This document shows, piece by piece, positions 1 through 9,281 of a stretch of 64,000 nucleotides of DNA. The position numbers and the translations under genes were made by a program. The DNA is from a virus, in the IMG/VR virus record IMGVR_UViG_3300030106_005509, positions 62,001 to 126,000 of that record. The stretch is one strand, 5' to 3'. The notes under the pieces are model-generated. The model ran no database searches. It was not told where the DNA came from and saw nothing but the letters and a program-made list of their open reading frames with translations. Position 1 is the first letter of the stretch. Every line of letters begins with the position of its first letter.

Positions 1-2
1 AT

Positions 3-3000
3 TGTGGAACTTATAACACAGAGCCTTTGAATTGGGGTCCTAACAATAAGCCTGCTGGTCCGGGACATCATAAGTGTTTTAAGTGCAGTAATGCTATAAG
101 ATTTAATGACAACTGGACAGGTCTCGGAGGCCACATATCACATCCAGACAGTTCTGTGTGGGAGTGGGCAACTTCAGGCGCTTTGGTAGATAAAAACCGC
201 GCTCTATGCTGTGAAGCTGAATGTAATCCGGGAGCAGGAGCTGGAACTTACCCAACTGCTCAAATGGTCATGGATGCTGCTCCTGATGGATGCAATCATA
301 CAATAGGAAGCCTTACATGTAAGACTATGGATGTTGGCGGTGGCGGCGGAGAGGGCGGCGACGATGGAGAAGGCGAAGGCGGCGATGATGGTGGCGACGG
401 TGGCGACGGTGGCGACGGTGGTGGCGGTGGTGACGATCCCGGTGATGCCGATGGCGGTGATGATAGCGGCGGTAGCACTTACGAAATGTGCATTTGCGGT
501 GAAGACACTGGAGAAGCAAGTCAAGAAGGGATACCATGTTTCGGTTTCCCAAATGGAAGACCGATGAAATGCGAGCCTCCTGAAATTACAGGCTACCAAA
601 TGGCGGGATGTCCATCAGGCAAAGGAGAAGTACATAGCAACGCAGAAGCACAGGGAGATGGATGTGGAGATCCAAACGTCTTTGCAATGCCAACAACTGA
701 GTGTTATGATTTCGTACCTCGTCAAGGAATAGGCTACACAGGAGGTGATTATGATATCAAAGATGGTTGTTCAGGTCTTAGCTCAACGACAATCGACCTG
801 AATTACAATGGCTCTCACTGGGTTTCTAACTGGGAACCCATGATGGGGGATTCTCCCTCTACTAGAAAATTAGGTAGCGGCAAAACACACACCGAATTTG
901 TTGGGGGAATGTCTTGCAATCACTATCCAAATGTTGGCGCTCAATCAATATGTGCTGCTGGATATCCCGGATGTGTGGCTTATGACAAAGATACGTGTAA
1001 GGTTTGTGGCGGTAAATGGTTAAATCCAGAACCATTCCGATTAGCAGAGTCTACAGGTGGCGATTCAGATTTACCTATGGATGGAAATTGCGGCCAATGC
1101 GCAACAAGAAGCTTTACCGGCTATATAAAAGGTAGCAATTTAGGCCCTCCAGTTCCAACTCCATCAAAAGACGCTTTCCTAATGAGATTCCGTCTTGGGT
1201 GTGGAGGAAACTTCCAGCAATACTATGGCTCGGATGTGTTAAAAAATGGTGATTACTATCAAAACAACCAACTTAACATGTACATTGAAGTCAGTTCGTG
1301 TAAGTATAATTCCTGCAACAAACTAGCAGCCTTCAACGCCTTCAGACCTCCATGCCCTAACTCTTTAATAATAAACGACCCTAAAAATTCTGGCGGGCTG
1401 ACCGTCGATAGGGATGGAAAAATAGAGGACACTATATCAAGAACGATATCTGGAGGTAGTGGAGGAGATTTCAAATTAGCTGTCAATGGAGGAGATCCAT
1501 ACTGGAACGTACCTCAGTGTATCATTAATGGTCCTACTTCTGGTATCACAGGTTATTGCAGGTATAAGGTTCGTGGTCCTGCGGGAAGCGATGCCGCTCC
1601 AAATACTATAAAACCTTTTGATTGCAACAAACCCGCACCTCCAATAGAAGAATTACATCAAACTACTACTGTTGCCTATTGTCACTCTCTTGATGATGAG
1701 GGAACCTGCGAAGGAAAAGAGTTAGATGAATTTTGTTACGCAGAAGCATTCCCAGAGGGCTGTACTGGTGAGTTCATTCCCGGAGGGCGAGGGGCTGAAT
1801 TTTCAGGCACAGAATGGGATATGGACAATTGTCCAGCACAGCCAGCTGATCTTGATTGGGTTGGTAGCACTCCTACTGTAGATCTTCGCCGTCATGTAAA
1901 TCCTTCTGCTGGGTTTAACGATTGTTATAGCATAGGCTCCAATATTGATTTTGTATTTTCAGACCCAAGTGTTTGTGATGCTGCTTTTCCATGTACAGAG
2001 TGTTGTGAGTTTAATCCTACTCCTGCTGGATACCATAGAGTATTTGGAGGAACACAAAGAACAGACTATATCACTTGTGCCGTAGCTAACGAATTAACAT
2101 CACGTTACGATGGCGGTCCTTATGGTCTTGGAGGTACTCAAATTCCTGATGGTAGATTCATAAACCTACAAGGAGGAAAGCACCCTGAAAACTTTGAGGT
2201 TGTAGGAGCTTATCCTAATGACTATGGTACAGCTCTCGTAGTTAAGAAAAACAACAGGAACACTTGCGGGTGGCAAAAAGGAACTCCTGTTAGCATAGGC
2301 TTAGCTGATAAATATGAAGCGGAGCATGGAAACTTATTGCAAAGCACAAGAAATAAGCTCAGCAGAAACTGGAATAGAGATGCAAATGGGCGAATGGTCA
2401 CTAGTTTATCAGAAAAAATACCAAACGGAGAAGTTAGATATGCTAGAAATCCAAACTCTGAGTACATGGAAATAATAGTTAAAGATGGCGCTCAGTTAGT
2501 CAGTCGCGCACATGCTGTCAATAATGAATTTTGGGATGCAGTTGCACACAAGCGTCCTATTGATAGACATGGAGATAATGCTTTTTCTGGATGGCCTTAT
2601 GACGGAAAGTTAGGAGGTCTTTCGGGTCTGGTCGCTCCTCAAAGTGATACCAGAGTTCCCTCAACAAGAGCAAACGACCTGCATATGGAAAGGCTTGGAC
2701 AAACCTATATTCGTAACGGAAGAAGAGGTTTTCATCCAACAATGTCAAACATATTAGATGACACAAAGGCTGTTTTCCTATCTGAAATACCAAAGATGGA
2801 TGTTAGCTATCCAGACAACGACACATCAAAATCACCAAAGGTTGTTTATTACAATGAGATGAATATGTCTTTGAGTATTATCAACATCGAAAATATATAT
2901 GATCCAGAACAGTCTTATTGCACAAACCCTAAATTTACAGACGAAGCAGATTGTAATGAACAGGGCGTTTGTAAAAAGATTGATATGTCAAAACCTGAGT

Positions 3001-4463
3001 CAAACTATATTGTTGAGACGACTGATAATAAAACTGATTGTGAAGACAAAGCAGCTAGCGATCCTGATTACAGCTGGGTGAGAACATCTTGGTGGAAGCC
3101 AAAATTCTTGTATACAGAGTTTACTACACATAGAAATCACGATCTTCTAGACGGAGAGAGGATAATAATAAGTGGTAGTAGGACTCATGAAGCTAAGTGT
3201 CTTAATATTAAAAATCTTCCTCCAGATCCAGCGGGTAGTGCCGGAGGAGGCTCAAGAGGCGACCTCCCACAAGGCTGGGAAATGTCTGATGTCGATCAGA
3301 ACATATGTGAAAGTGTACTCGGTGGTACTTGGTCTTTTGACTTTAGTGATATGGATACAGCCAAAAAGGGATGTCCTCCATTATGTGACTTAGACAAGCT
3401 TATTGGAAGAAACACATGTGGTGAAAACGAATGTCCAGACTGCGTATTTATACCAGCCCATTGTGAGGACGATCAATATAAGAATAAAGTAGAATGTGAA
3501 GCTAACGGAAAAGAGTGGATTGAAGATGACGAGTATTGTTTTAGGTCTTCATTTGATGGACATCGTATTGTTGGAAGTGTTCAAGATGACGAAGGCGCAA
3601 CAGTACTAAATAAGTTCACAATAGTCAAAGATTCTAGAATTACTTTTAGGGGTACATCAGCTGCTTATCGTAGCAGTTTTGTAGACATCACAAAAGTTGG
3701 TGAAACCGGACCTGTGGGTCCTGATGAAAACGGATGTGGGCATATTAATAATGAACAAGAGTGTAATGCACATACCGCAACCGCAAACTGTAAGTGGAGA
3801 AATGACAATACTCTTGTAGCTGGAGGAGAATGTTATCACTTAAGTGAGTGTGCTAAGCTAAAAGGTCAAAACGATGCTTGCTCAGCTAGTCCGTGGTGTA
3901 CAGTTGATGTCGATGAAGATGGCACTGACATTTGTGTTGGCGGGGTCACTCGAATGGATGAGCATTGGAAGCAAACTACTGCTGCTACAGATATGAATGA
4001 TGCTTTAAGAAATCATCATGGCATAAGTATGGGATCTCCATCTGATTTATACAGAGGTGAAGAGTACTTTATTCCAACAGCGGACAGTGCTGGCAACTAC
4101 GGCCCATACTTTGGTGGACAATGGAGTAGAGGTGGTGGTACTTTTAATATAAGAGTTGGGCAGGAAGTAGCTCTTGATGATTGTAGACAAGGCGGATCTG
4201 ATACACCGACAAATCTTAAATTTGTATTTCCAATGGCTGATGAACTTTGTAATCATTATTTACCAGCGATTGATACAGATATATCACCTTTAAGAGGTTA
4301 TGGGCCTTATACAGAGCCTACAATGGATATTAATAGACCTTTTGGGTTCCCTGCAAGAGCGTTTTTGCGTGTAGATATCCATGAAGGAAGTTCGCCTGTT
4401 GATGACTTTGATTATCCGTGGACAAGAGAAGGACAAGCAGACTACAAGGAGGAAAATGAGTAA
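3..4463 (+). CDS. Large Cys-rich probable virion protein (5' partial)
   Basis: The reading frame is open to the left edge, so the gene is truncated there; the TTG at 27 is only the first start-like codon. At least 1,485 residues are visible. A Gly/Asp-rich low-complexity linker lies at nt 333-470. Cysteine-rich units follow, several in the style of C-E-A-N-G-K-E-W (near nt 3495), E-C-N-A-H (near 3760) and D-C-N-E-Q-G-V-C (near 2950), as in secreted or virion-exposed disulfide-rich proteins. It overlaps the next gene by one base. I recognise no enzyme domain. A tail fibre, adhesin or other surface structural protein is inferred from size, composition and the neighbouring probable virion genes. 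Confidence 0.6.
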   Translation, partial: CGTYNTEPLNWGPNNKPAGPGHHKCFKCSNAIRFNDNWTGLGGHISHPDSSVWEWATSGALVDKNRALCCEAECNPGAGAGTYPTAQMVMDAAPDGCNHTIGSLTCKTMDVGGGGGEGGDDGEGEGGDDGGDGGDGGDGGGGGDDPGDADGGDDSGGSTYEMCICGEDTGEASQEGIPCFGFPNGRPMKCEPPEITGYQMAGCPSGKGEVHSNAEAQGDGCGDPNVFAMPTTECYDFVPRQGIGYTGGDYDIKDGCSGLSSTTIDLNYNGSHWVSNWEPMMGDSPSTRKLGSGKTHTEFVGGMSCNHYPNVGAQSICAAGYPGCVAYDKDTCKVCGGKWLNPEPFRLAESTGGDSDLPMDGNCGQCATRSFTGYIKGSNLGPPVPTPSKDAFLMRFRLGCGGNFQQYYGSDVLKNGDYYQNNQLNMYIEVSSCKYNSCNKLAAFNAFRPPCPNSLIINDPKNSGGLTVDRDGKIEDTISRTISGGSGGDFKLAVNGGDPYWNVPQCIINGPTSGITGYCRYKVRGPAGSDAAPNTIKPFDCNKPAPPIEELHQTTTVAYCHSLDDEGTCEGKELDEFCYAEAFPEGCTGEFIPGGRGAEFSGTEWDMDNCPAQPADLDWVGSTPTVDLRRHVNPSAGFNDCYSIGSNIDFVFSDPSVCDAAFPCTECCEFNPTPAGYHRVFGGTQRTDYITCAVANELTSRYDGGPYGLGGTQIPDGRFINLQGGKHPENFEVVGAYPNDYGTALVVKKNNRNTCGWQKGTPVSIGLADKYEAEHGNLLQSTRNKLSRNWNRDANGRMVTSLSEKIPNGEVRYARNPNSEYMEIIVKDGAQLVSRAHAVNNEFWDAVAHKRPIDRHGDNAFSGWPYDGKLGGLSGLVAPQSDTRVPSTRANDLHMERLGQTYIRNGRRGFHPTMSNILDDTKAVFLSEIPKMDVSYPDNDTSKSPKVVYYNEMNMSLSIINIENIYDPEQSYCTNPKFTDEADCNEQGVCKKIDMSKPESNYIVETTDNKTDCEDKAASDPDYSWVRTSWWKPKFLYTEFTTHRNHDLLDGERIIISGSRTHEAKCLNIKNLPPDPAGSAGGGSRGDLPQGWEMSDVDQNICESVLGGTWSFDFSDMDTAKKGCPPLCDLDKLIGRNTCGENECPDCVFIPAHCEDDQYKNKVECEANGKEWIEDDEYCFRSSFDGHRIVGSVQDDEGATVLNKFTIVKDSRITFRGTSAAYRSSFVDITKVGETGPVGPDENGCGHINNEQECNAHTATANCKWRNDNTLVAGGECYHLSECAKLKGQNDACSASPWCTVDVDEDGTDICVGGVTRMDEHWKQTTAATDMNDALRNHHGISMGSPSDLYRGEEYFIPTADSAGNYGPYFGGQWSRGGGTFNIRVGQEVALDDCRQGGSDTPTNLKFVFPMADELCNHYLPAIDTDISPLRGYGPYTEPTMDINRPFGFPARAFLRVDIHEGSSPVDDFDYPWTREGQADYKEENE
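333..470 (+). repeat. Gly/Asp-coding low-complexity tract with 9-bp tandem repeat
   Basis: GGTGGCGAC is repeated in tandem at 390-398, 399-407 and 408-416, flanked by degenerate GGC/GAT-type codons. The tract codes for a flexible acidic glycine linker inside the large Cys-rich protein. It stays in frame and looks like a protein linker prone to slippage rather than a separate element. Confidence 0.8.
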
Positions 4464-5047
4464 TGGCTTGTAATAACTGTAATAAAAAATGGCTTACATC
4501 TCATGGGTCTAAGCCGGACACCCACAAAACTAAAGGTTTTTTTGGAGATGACGGCGAATTACCACAAACAGAAGCCATATCTATTGACCTTTTAACAAAT
4601 AAACTAACACCATGTGAGTGCGATTTGACTGAAGATGGTGGTGGTGTACACTGCGAGAGACATAAGTGCTGGAAAACTCCAGACCTCGTACAGTTATGCC
4701 AAAAGAGAAAAGACTATTTTGATTTATGGGAGCAGGGCGTAGGACCTCTTCAAGACATGTATCAAAATGTTATGAAAGAAGGCACTAAAACTTCTATAGA
4801 AACTGCTGAGCTAGAGCAGAAAACGCTAGAAGAAGAGTATTTTATGGGAGATCCTCATATCCCTAAAAAATCTAGAGGATTGGGCGATACAGTCGCAAAA
4901 ATCACCAAAGCTACAGGTATAAAAGCCACTGTGGATAAGGTGTTTGATTCTATAGACAAAGACTGTGGTTGCAAAGAGAGACAAAGTAAACTGAACAAGC
5001 TTTTCCCCTATGGTAAGCGCAAGAAAACAAAAGGCTTTTTTGAATAA
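4463..5047 (+). CDS. Cys-containing hypothetical phage protein
   Basis: A protein of 194 residues whose ATG overlaps the stop of the preceding gene by one base (TAATG). A strong AAGGAGG ribosome site lies at 4446-4452. The N-terminus carries C-x-x-C (residues 3-6) and a second cysteine/histidine group (C-E-C near residue 52, then C-E-R-H-K-C near residues 64-69), which could bind metal. The C-terminal half is charged, and its last third is Lys-rich with C-G-C. I do not recognise the family. Its place between two probable virion genes suggests a structural or assembly role. Confidence 0.6.
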   Translation: MACNNCNKKWLTSHGSKPDTHKTKGFFGDDGELPQTEAISIDLLTNKLTPCECDLTEDGGGVHCERHKCWKTPDLVQLCQKRKDYFDLWEQGVGPLQDMYQNVMKEGTKTSIETAELEQKTLEEEYFMGDPHIPKKSRGLGDTVAKITKATGIKATVDKVFDSIDKDCGCKERQSKLNKLFPYGKRKKTKGFFE

Positions 5048-5063
5048 TGGTGTATAATATATT
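5048..5063 (+). promoter_or_regulatory. Late-type phage promoter candidate
   Basis: TGGTGTATAATATATT lies 28 bases upstream of the next start and contains a TATAAT hexamer (5053-5058). No -35 element is evident at the usual distance. The same 16 bases occur on the other strand upstream of the probable structural gene at 62193-62858. That sharing, not the hexamer alone, is the evidence for a dedicated phage promoter. Confidence 0.6.
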
Positions 5064-5090
5064 AGTAGATAAACTCCAAAGGAGATAGAT

Positions 5091-5801
5091 ATGGCCTCAA
5101 TTAATTTTTATGCTGGTGATACAGCTGTTAACCACCTTTCTGGCTCAGGGCTAGGGTTTTTTGGTGGTTCTTTTGGTGCATCAGTTGAAATAAATAAATT
5201 TCAAGACACTACCTTTATAACAGACGGAAATGGTACTGTCCAAGGTGGTGCAGCTAACAATGTAAAATATTCAACAGACAGTCTAGGCTTTGCTGCTGGC
5301 GTAGTTCCAGCTACAGGTTTAAAGTATATACCAAACTCAAAAGCGACTGCTAACATTAGATTCACAAATAGCACTTCGGTTAGAACTCAGAATGTAAGAC
5401 TGAGAATTTTTGATAGAACAAATAAAAACCATCCTGCTAGTGGTGTTATTACTAGAGTTTGCGAACTGATTCATCCTCAGACTTCTTATGATATTGAAGG
5501 CTCTGGAGATGCTACTTGGTGGGGAGGATCAACGCATACCGGTACAGACGCTCAGGGGACGTTTACAGGCGCTCCAAACCCAAGCGATAGGTTACCCGCA
5601 GGTACTAACACAGTGGGCGGTAGCGGCATCCTAGTACCTCTGTCGCAATCTCCCGGCCCTAGCGGTATTTTTGCAGGTGACGGATCTTCAAACACTGGTC
5701 AATATACGCAACACGACTGGTACGTTGGTATTTCTGCCTCGCCAGACAGCGTTGGAAGTAAGACACTATACGGTCTATATGTGGAACTAGAGTACCTGTA
5801 A
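5091..5801 (+). CDS. Probable virion structural protein
   Basis: A protein of 236 residues with an AAAGGAG ribosome site (5078-5084). It is rich in Gly, Ser, Thr and Asn with alternating hydrophobics, as in beta-rich virion or tail proteins. It has no signal peptide and no enzyme motif that I recognise. It has its own promoter-like motif and is followed by a strong terminator, so it is probably an abundant single-gene transcript. The exact role (decoration, fibre, minor capsid) cannot be told. Confidence 0.55.
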   Translation: MASINFYAGDTAVNHLSGSGLGFFGGSFGASVEINKFQDTTFITDGNGTVQGGAANNVKYSTDSLGFAAGVVPATGLKYIPNSKATANIRFTNSTSVRTQNVRLRIFDRTNKNHPASGVITRVCELIHPQTSYDIEGSGDATWWGGSTHTGTDAQGTFTGAPNPSDRLPAGTNTVGGSGILVPLSQSPGPSGIFAGDGSSNTGQYTQHDWYVGISASPDSVGSKTLYGLYVELEYL

Positions 5802-5825
5802 ACAAAACCTCGTCTAGATTCTACA

Positions 5826-5866
5826 TAAAAAAAGCCCGACTCTCGCGAGACGGGCTTTTCTTTTCC
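5826..5866. terminator. Bidirectional rho-independent terminator
   Basis: AAAGCCCG (5831-5838) pairs with CGGGCTTT (5851-5858) around an inner palindrome TCTCGCGAGA (5841-5850). An A-run precedes and a T-run follows, so it works on both strands. It lies between convergent genes ending at 5801 (+) and 5876 (-). Confidence 0.93.
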
Positions 5867-5875
5867 ATTGACTTA

Positions 5876-6211
5876 TTATTCTTCCTTTTGTGTATCAGGA
5901 TTCCATTTGACCCATCCTCGGTCATTAAGCCAATTACCTTCCTTATCTTTTCGTCGAGGGAATAGTCTTCCACCCTTCTTCATCACACCGAAGGATAGCT
6001 TAGCTCCGCAATCCATACAGCGTAATTCGTAGTAAAGGTTATCCTCTACTGTGCGAACTTGGAAGCGAACATTTTCACTTCCACATTTTCCACAAACAGA
6101 CTCATCAAATATTTCTTGAAAGTGAGCTAATTGCTCAAAAATTTCAATCTGAGTATCTGCTTCAATATCGACGTTAATACGTCCCGATAGGTTAGTGTAG
6201 TTAACTTTCAT
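5876..6211 (-). CDS. Zinc-ribbon protein, phage recombination neighbourhood
   Basis: A protein of 111 residues with C-G-K-C and C-M-D-C pairs about 25 residues apart, a treble-clef or zinc-ribbon layout. A basic, Trp-containing tail follows. It starts directly after the stop of the probable annealing-protein gene. Small zinc-ribbon proteins of this kind often accompany phage annealing proteins. Function is unproven. It is the last gene of the minus-strand run before the bidirectional terminator. Confidence 0.6.
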   Translation of the reverse strand: MKVNYTNLSGRINVDIEADTQIEIFEQLAHFQEIFDESVCGKCGSENVRFQVRTVEDNLYYELRCMDCGAKLSFGVMKKGGRLFPRRKDKEGNWLNDRGWVKWNPDTQKEE

Positions 6212-7087
6212 TTAACTTCTCCAATTCTTATAACCCTTGATGTTGTTTGGTATTTCTTTGTTGCTATTTTGATAGTTATTCAAATGTTTAACCATCATTT
6301 TAGCACAATCTTTGGTGACATCGTTAATACTATTGTAAGTATTTTCACCTATATTGATGAACTTCAAAATGTCAATGTCTAACTGAGAACACTTAGTGTC
6401 AATAAATTGAATCTGTTGCAAGCTGATTCTGCTATCATCTGTAACAGTAACAGATTGCTGTACAATTTCAACAATATCTTTCTTAGCTAACTCTTCAGCC
6501 GCTAGACATCTTACCTTCAAAGCTTTTCGTAACGCTCTTCCTTCTGCTCTGGTTGATGCCGTTGCTACAGGATGAGCGCAGAACAAGTCGTCTGTATTTC
6601 CGTGCCAAACATCGGCAACGTCCTTCCAAACTCTAATCTCTCCAGAATTCATCCAGTTAAAGGCAACCTTATAAAGAACAGTAGCTCTGCCCGGCCCTAA
6701 AGCGTCTGTTGCTGGAAATACCTGTTCTGGGCCAGATTCGATTACATCGCCAAGCAACAACTCAGCAACTCTTCTTAGTCCAGCACAAATAGGGTTTCCT
6801 TCAACAAGTTCATTCTTCTGAAAATGACTCATTACATAGTCGCTCCACTCTGGAGATCCGTATGTAGGACTTTCATCTTCGGGATCTTGAGAAATCAATT
6901 CGCTCTCTGTCACCTCGGTGAGAGAGGGTTCATCCTCAAAAACTTCTTCAAATAATGTTTGTTCAGACATCATTTCCTCCACTAACTTAACCAAATCAGA
7001 CTTCTTGGCTCCACTAGGAATCGCACAGTTATGTGCCTCAAGAAGTGTTTTCAATTCTTTAATAGGCTTTTTATTGTAATCTATCAT
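6212..7087 (-). CDS. SAP-domain protein, possible single-strand annealing protein
   Basis: A protein of 291 residues. Residues 1-40 look like a SAP/HeH DNA-binding helix-extended-loop-helix. An acidic linker follows, then a conserved-looking core at residues 95-200. The segment T-R-A-E-G-R-A-L-R-K-A-L (residues 179-190) recalls Rad52/Erf-type annealing proteins. The start overlaps the upstream stop as ATGA. The neighbours are an endonuclease and a zinc-ribbon gene, which fits recombination. The assignment rests on motif resemblance only; another DNA-binding role is possible. Confidence 0.45.
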   Translation of the reverse strand: MIDYNKKPIKELKTLLEAHNCAIPSGAKKSDLVKLVEEMMSEQTLFEEVFEDEPSLTEVTESELISQDPEDESPTYGSPEWSDYVMSHFQKNELVEGNPICAGLRRVAELLLGDVIESGPEQVFPATDALGPGRATVLYKVAFNWMNSGEIRVWKDVADVWHGNTDDLFCAHPVATASTRAEGRALRKALKVRCLAAEELAKKDIVEIVQQSVTVTDDSRISLQQIQFIDTKCSQLDIDILKFINIGENTYNSINDVTKDCAKMMVKHLNNYQNSNKEIPNNIKGYKNWRS

Positions 7088-7872
7088 GCTTCTATTTCAA
7101 TTAGTCTTTTTGCCGATGAAGGGAATTTTTTATCAATTTTTTTAAGCTCATCAATAACTTGATTGAGAATATCTCTCATGCGTTTCTGGGAGATGTTTTT
7201 AATCAAGTTTTTGACACGTAGAATCACGTAGCCTCTGTTGATAAGCATACCAGCTTTTTGAGCATCTGCCCGAATATGTTTCTGTAGACTCTCTTCTCCC
7301 CAGATTGGGAGAAAGTGAGCTGGGCCGTCAATCTCTATTGCCGTTTTTAATCCCGGCACAAACAAATCGACTTCCATATTGTCGTTTGGAATCAGACCCT
7401 TCTTATGAAAGATAACATCAAAACCATGCGAGGTCAAACCCTCATATATAAATTTTTCAATTTTAGAACCTTCTTTACTGGCTTTTCTGACAGCTTCAGC
7501 AGCCAGCTTTCTAAGATGCGCTTTGTCTTCTTCCGACATAGAAGCCCACTGATCTTTAGATATCTTAGATCTTCTCTTGCGTTCTGAGTCATCCATTTCA
7601 TCCCAGAAGTGTGACATGCCGTTGCTAATCGCTATTTTTTCGGCTTGTGTTCTTTTCTTACCTCTAGTAGGATGTTCGTGACGACCATTCTCTATAGCTA
7701 CCGTCTGAGCTGTGCTACGATTTCTCAAGTCTACCCCAAGAGTTATTAAGGTTCTTCTTATTTTATTGGCATAAGTACCTAGCTCTTGAGCTATCTCATA
7801 TGTGCTTTTCTTATGGTTTACATATTGATCTATTATAAACTCTTTGTACTTTTCTAGAAATTGACTAGACAT
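7084..7872 (-). CDS. HTH plus PD-(D/E)XK (DUF559/RAP-like) endonuclease
   Basis: A protein of 262 residues. The N-terminus (residues 1-50) resembles a helix-turn-helix, followed by a basic linker with nuclease-associated modular repeats. The C-terminal nuclease core has D169, then E180-I-D182 and G-P-A-H-F, matching the DUF559/RAP/Vsr-like fold. It overlaps the upstream gene by eight bases. A free-standing homing-type endonuclease or a recombination nuclease are both plausible; I favour a mobile or homing role because of the DNA-reading N-terminus. Confidence 0.6.
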   Translation of the reverse strand: MSSQFLEKYKEFIIDQYVNHKKSTYEIAQELGTYANKIRRTLITLGVDLRNRSTAQTVAIENGRHEHPTRGKKRTQAEKIAISNGMSHFWDEMDDSERKRRSKISKDQWASMSEEDKAHLRKLAAEAVRKASKEGSKIEKFIYEGLTSHGFDVIFHKKGLIPNDNMEVDLFVPGLKTAIEIDGPAHFLPIWGEESLQKHIRADAQKAGMLINRGYVILRVKNLIKNISQKRMRDILNQVIDELKKIDKKFPSSAKRLIEIEA

Positions 7873-8341
7873 TATTTATTATCTCCATTAATTGTTCTGT
7901 GTTAAAGTTTTCAACTATTCCGTGAACATCTCTGTTTGAATAGTTTTTAATTGCCTTTGCGTGATCTTCGCTTCTGGCTATTAGCTTGACATCATCAATA
8001 CAAAAAGCCTGAATCATAGTTTCAAAAGATTCGTCTTTCTTTCTTATCCACTCCAAGTCCCAAACGTAAAAGAATCTACTTTCAGCGGCAAAGGTTTTAG
8101 AAATTGATAGGGCTGTAGAAGCAGAGGTGGCTACTAAGGAACCATCAAAGCTCCATATTTCATTTACGCACATAGACGCAAAACTCATAGGAACAAAAAC
8201 TGAGGTGTAGTTTTCAAAAAACGCTACAAAATCGGTGTCATTGTTCTCTATATACCTGTTGGTATTTTTTATCATGTTGAATGAAAGTTGGCTTGCGCTA
8301 AGCTCCTCAACTAGGAATCCAACCTTTTTAGTTTTTTGCAT
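7865..8341 (-). CDS. Hypothetical protein of the glycan cluster
   Basis: A protein of 158 residues with no motif I can name with confidence. Alternating alpha/beta segments resemble part of a GT-B or nucleotide-sugar-binding fold. It overlaps the upstream epimerase gene by 14 bases, so it is translationally coupled to sugar-nucleotide genes. It is the last gene of the glycan run. It could be a small or degenerate glycosyltransferase. Confidence 0.45.
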   Translation of the reverse strand: MQKTKKVGFLVEELSASQLSFNMIKNTNRYIENNDTDFVAFFENYTSVFVPMSFASMCVNEIWSFDGSLVATSASTALSISKTFAAESRFFYVWDLEWIRKKDESFETMIQAFCIDDVKLIARSEDHAKAIKNYSNRDVHGIVENFNTEQLMEIINNV

Positions 8342-9281
8342 CAGCTTCCTCTTTGTTTTGTATATACCATTTTATTGTTTTTCTTATTCCGTCGTAGGTT
8401 GACAGAGGATCTATGTCGATGATTTTTCTCATTCTGGTTGTATCTAAAAGTTTTTTCATCTGGCCGTCTGGCTTATCAGTATTCCAATAAACTTCGCCGG
8501 TATAACTTATTGCTTCTACTATAATTTCTACAAGTTCTTTTATGCTGATATCTTTACCAGTACCTATATTAAGAGGTATTGAGCTGTCCTCGTATTTCTC
8601 TAAAGCTTGCACAACTGCTTCACCAGCGTCATCTACATACATAAACTCTCTCATGGGAGCGCCTGTCCCCCAACATTCGACTTCATCTTCTGCGTCAATA
8701 TCCGCCTCTACAAACTTCCTTATCAGCGCGCCTACAACTTTTGTTCTAACTAAGTTGAAGGTGTCATTTGGTCCGTATAAATTTGTTACGCAAGCAGTTA
8801 CTGATTTTAAATCGTATTGCTCCCCATAAGCCTCGGCTGCTGTTTGCAACGTTCTTTTTGCAATCCCATGCGCTCTGATTGTTTTATTCGGAAGACCATC
8901 CCAAAAGGTGTCCTCCTTTAACAATTCCATACCCGTGTCTGGATAAGCGCAGGAGGTCATGATGGAAAGGACTTTTTTGACTTTCATATACTCACATGCG
9001 TGATGTAAATTTAATCCCATAACTGTATTTGCATATAGGATGTCGGCAGGATACATTCTGTTAAACTCGATGCCGCCGTTATATCCAGCTGCGTGTATGC
9101 AATAGTCCGGTTTAGTTGACTCTAAAAAGAGTATAGTCTCTTCAATATCTAAAAGGTTTACAGTGTCAGAGTTCACCGCTATGACTTCTGCGCCTCTAGT
9201 TTCTAGGGCTTTGCATATGCCCCTTCCAAAAAAACCAGTTCCGCCAGTTACTAATACCTTTGAACCTTCTAAGTCTATCAT
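8328..9281 (-). CDS. NAD-dependent epimerase, GDP-fucose-synthase-like
   Basis: An extended SDR protein of 317 residues. It has a GGTGFFG nucleotide-binding loop (residues 13-19), an H-A-A-G-x-N-G-G-I segment and S110-C-A-Y-P, which align with GDP-L-fucose synthase (epimerase-reductase) landmarks. The usual catalytic Y-x-x-x-K appears as H138-G-I-A-K142, so the tyrosine is replaced by histidine; activity may be altered. The start overlaps the upstream stop (ATGA). It likely makes or modifies an NDP-deoxyhexose. Confidence 0.75.
   Translation of the reverse strand: MIDLEGSKVLVTGGTGFFGRGICKALETRGAEVIAVNSDTVNLLDIEETILFLESTKPDYCIHAAGYNGGIEFNRMYPADILYANTVMGLNLHHACEYMKVKKVLSIMTSCAYPDTGMELLKEDTFWDGLPNKTIRAHGIAKRTLQTAAEAYGEQYDLKSVTACVTNLYGPNDTFNLVRTKVVGALIRKFVEADIDAEDEVECWGTGAPMREFMYVDDAGEAVVQALEKYEDSSIPLNIGTGKDISIKELVEIIVEAISYTGEVYWNTDKPDGQMKKLLDTTRMRKIIDIDPLSTYDGIRKTIKWYIQNKEEADAKN

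Noticed and set aside
390-434. Repeat tract as a possible CRISPR or origin iteron
   Set aside because: Units of 9 bp without spacers, in frame in a coding sequence; best explained as a Gly/Asp linker.
204-599. Minus-strand open frames over the glycine-rich tract
   Set aside because: They arise from the GGC/GAT repeat codons read backwards and give low-complexity Ala/Thr- or Pro/Ser-rich peptides.
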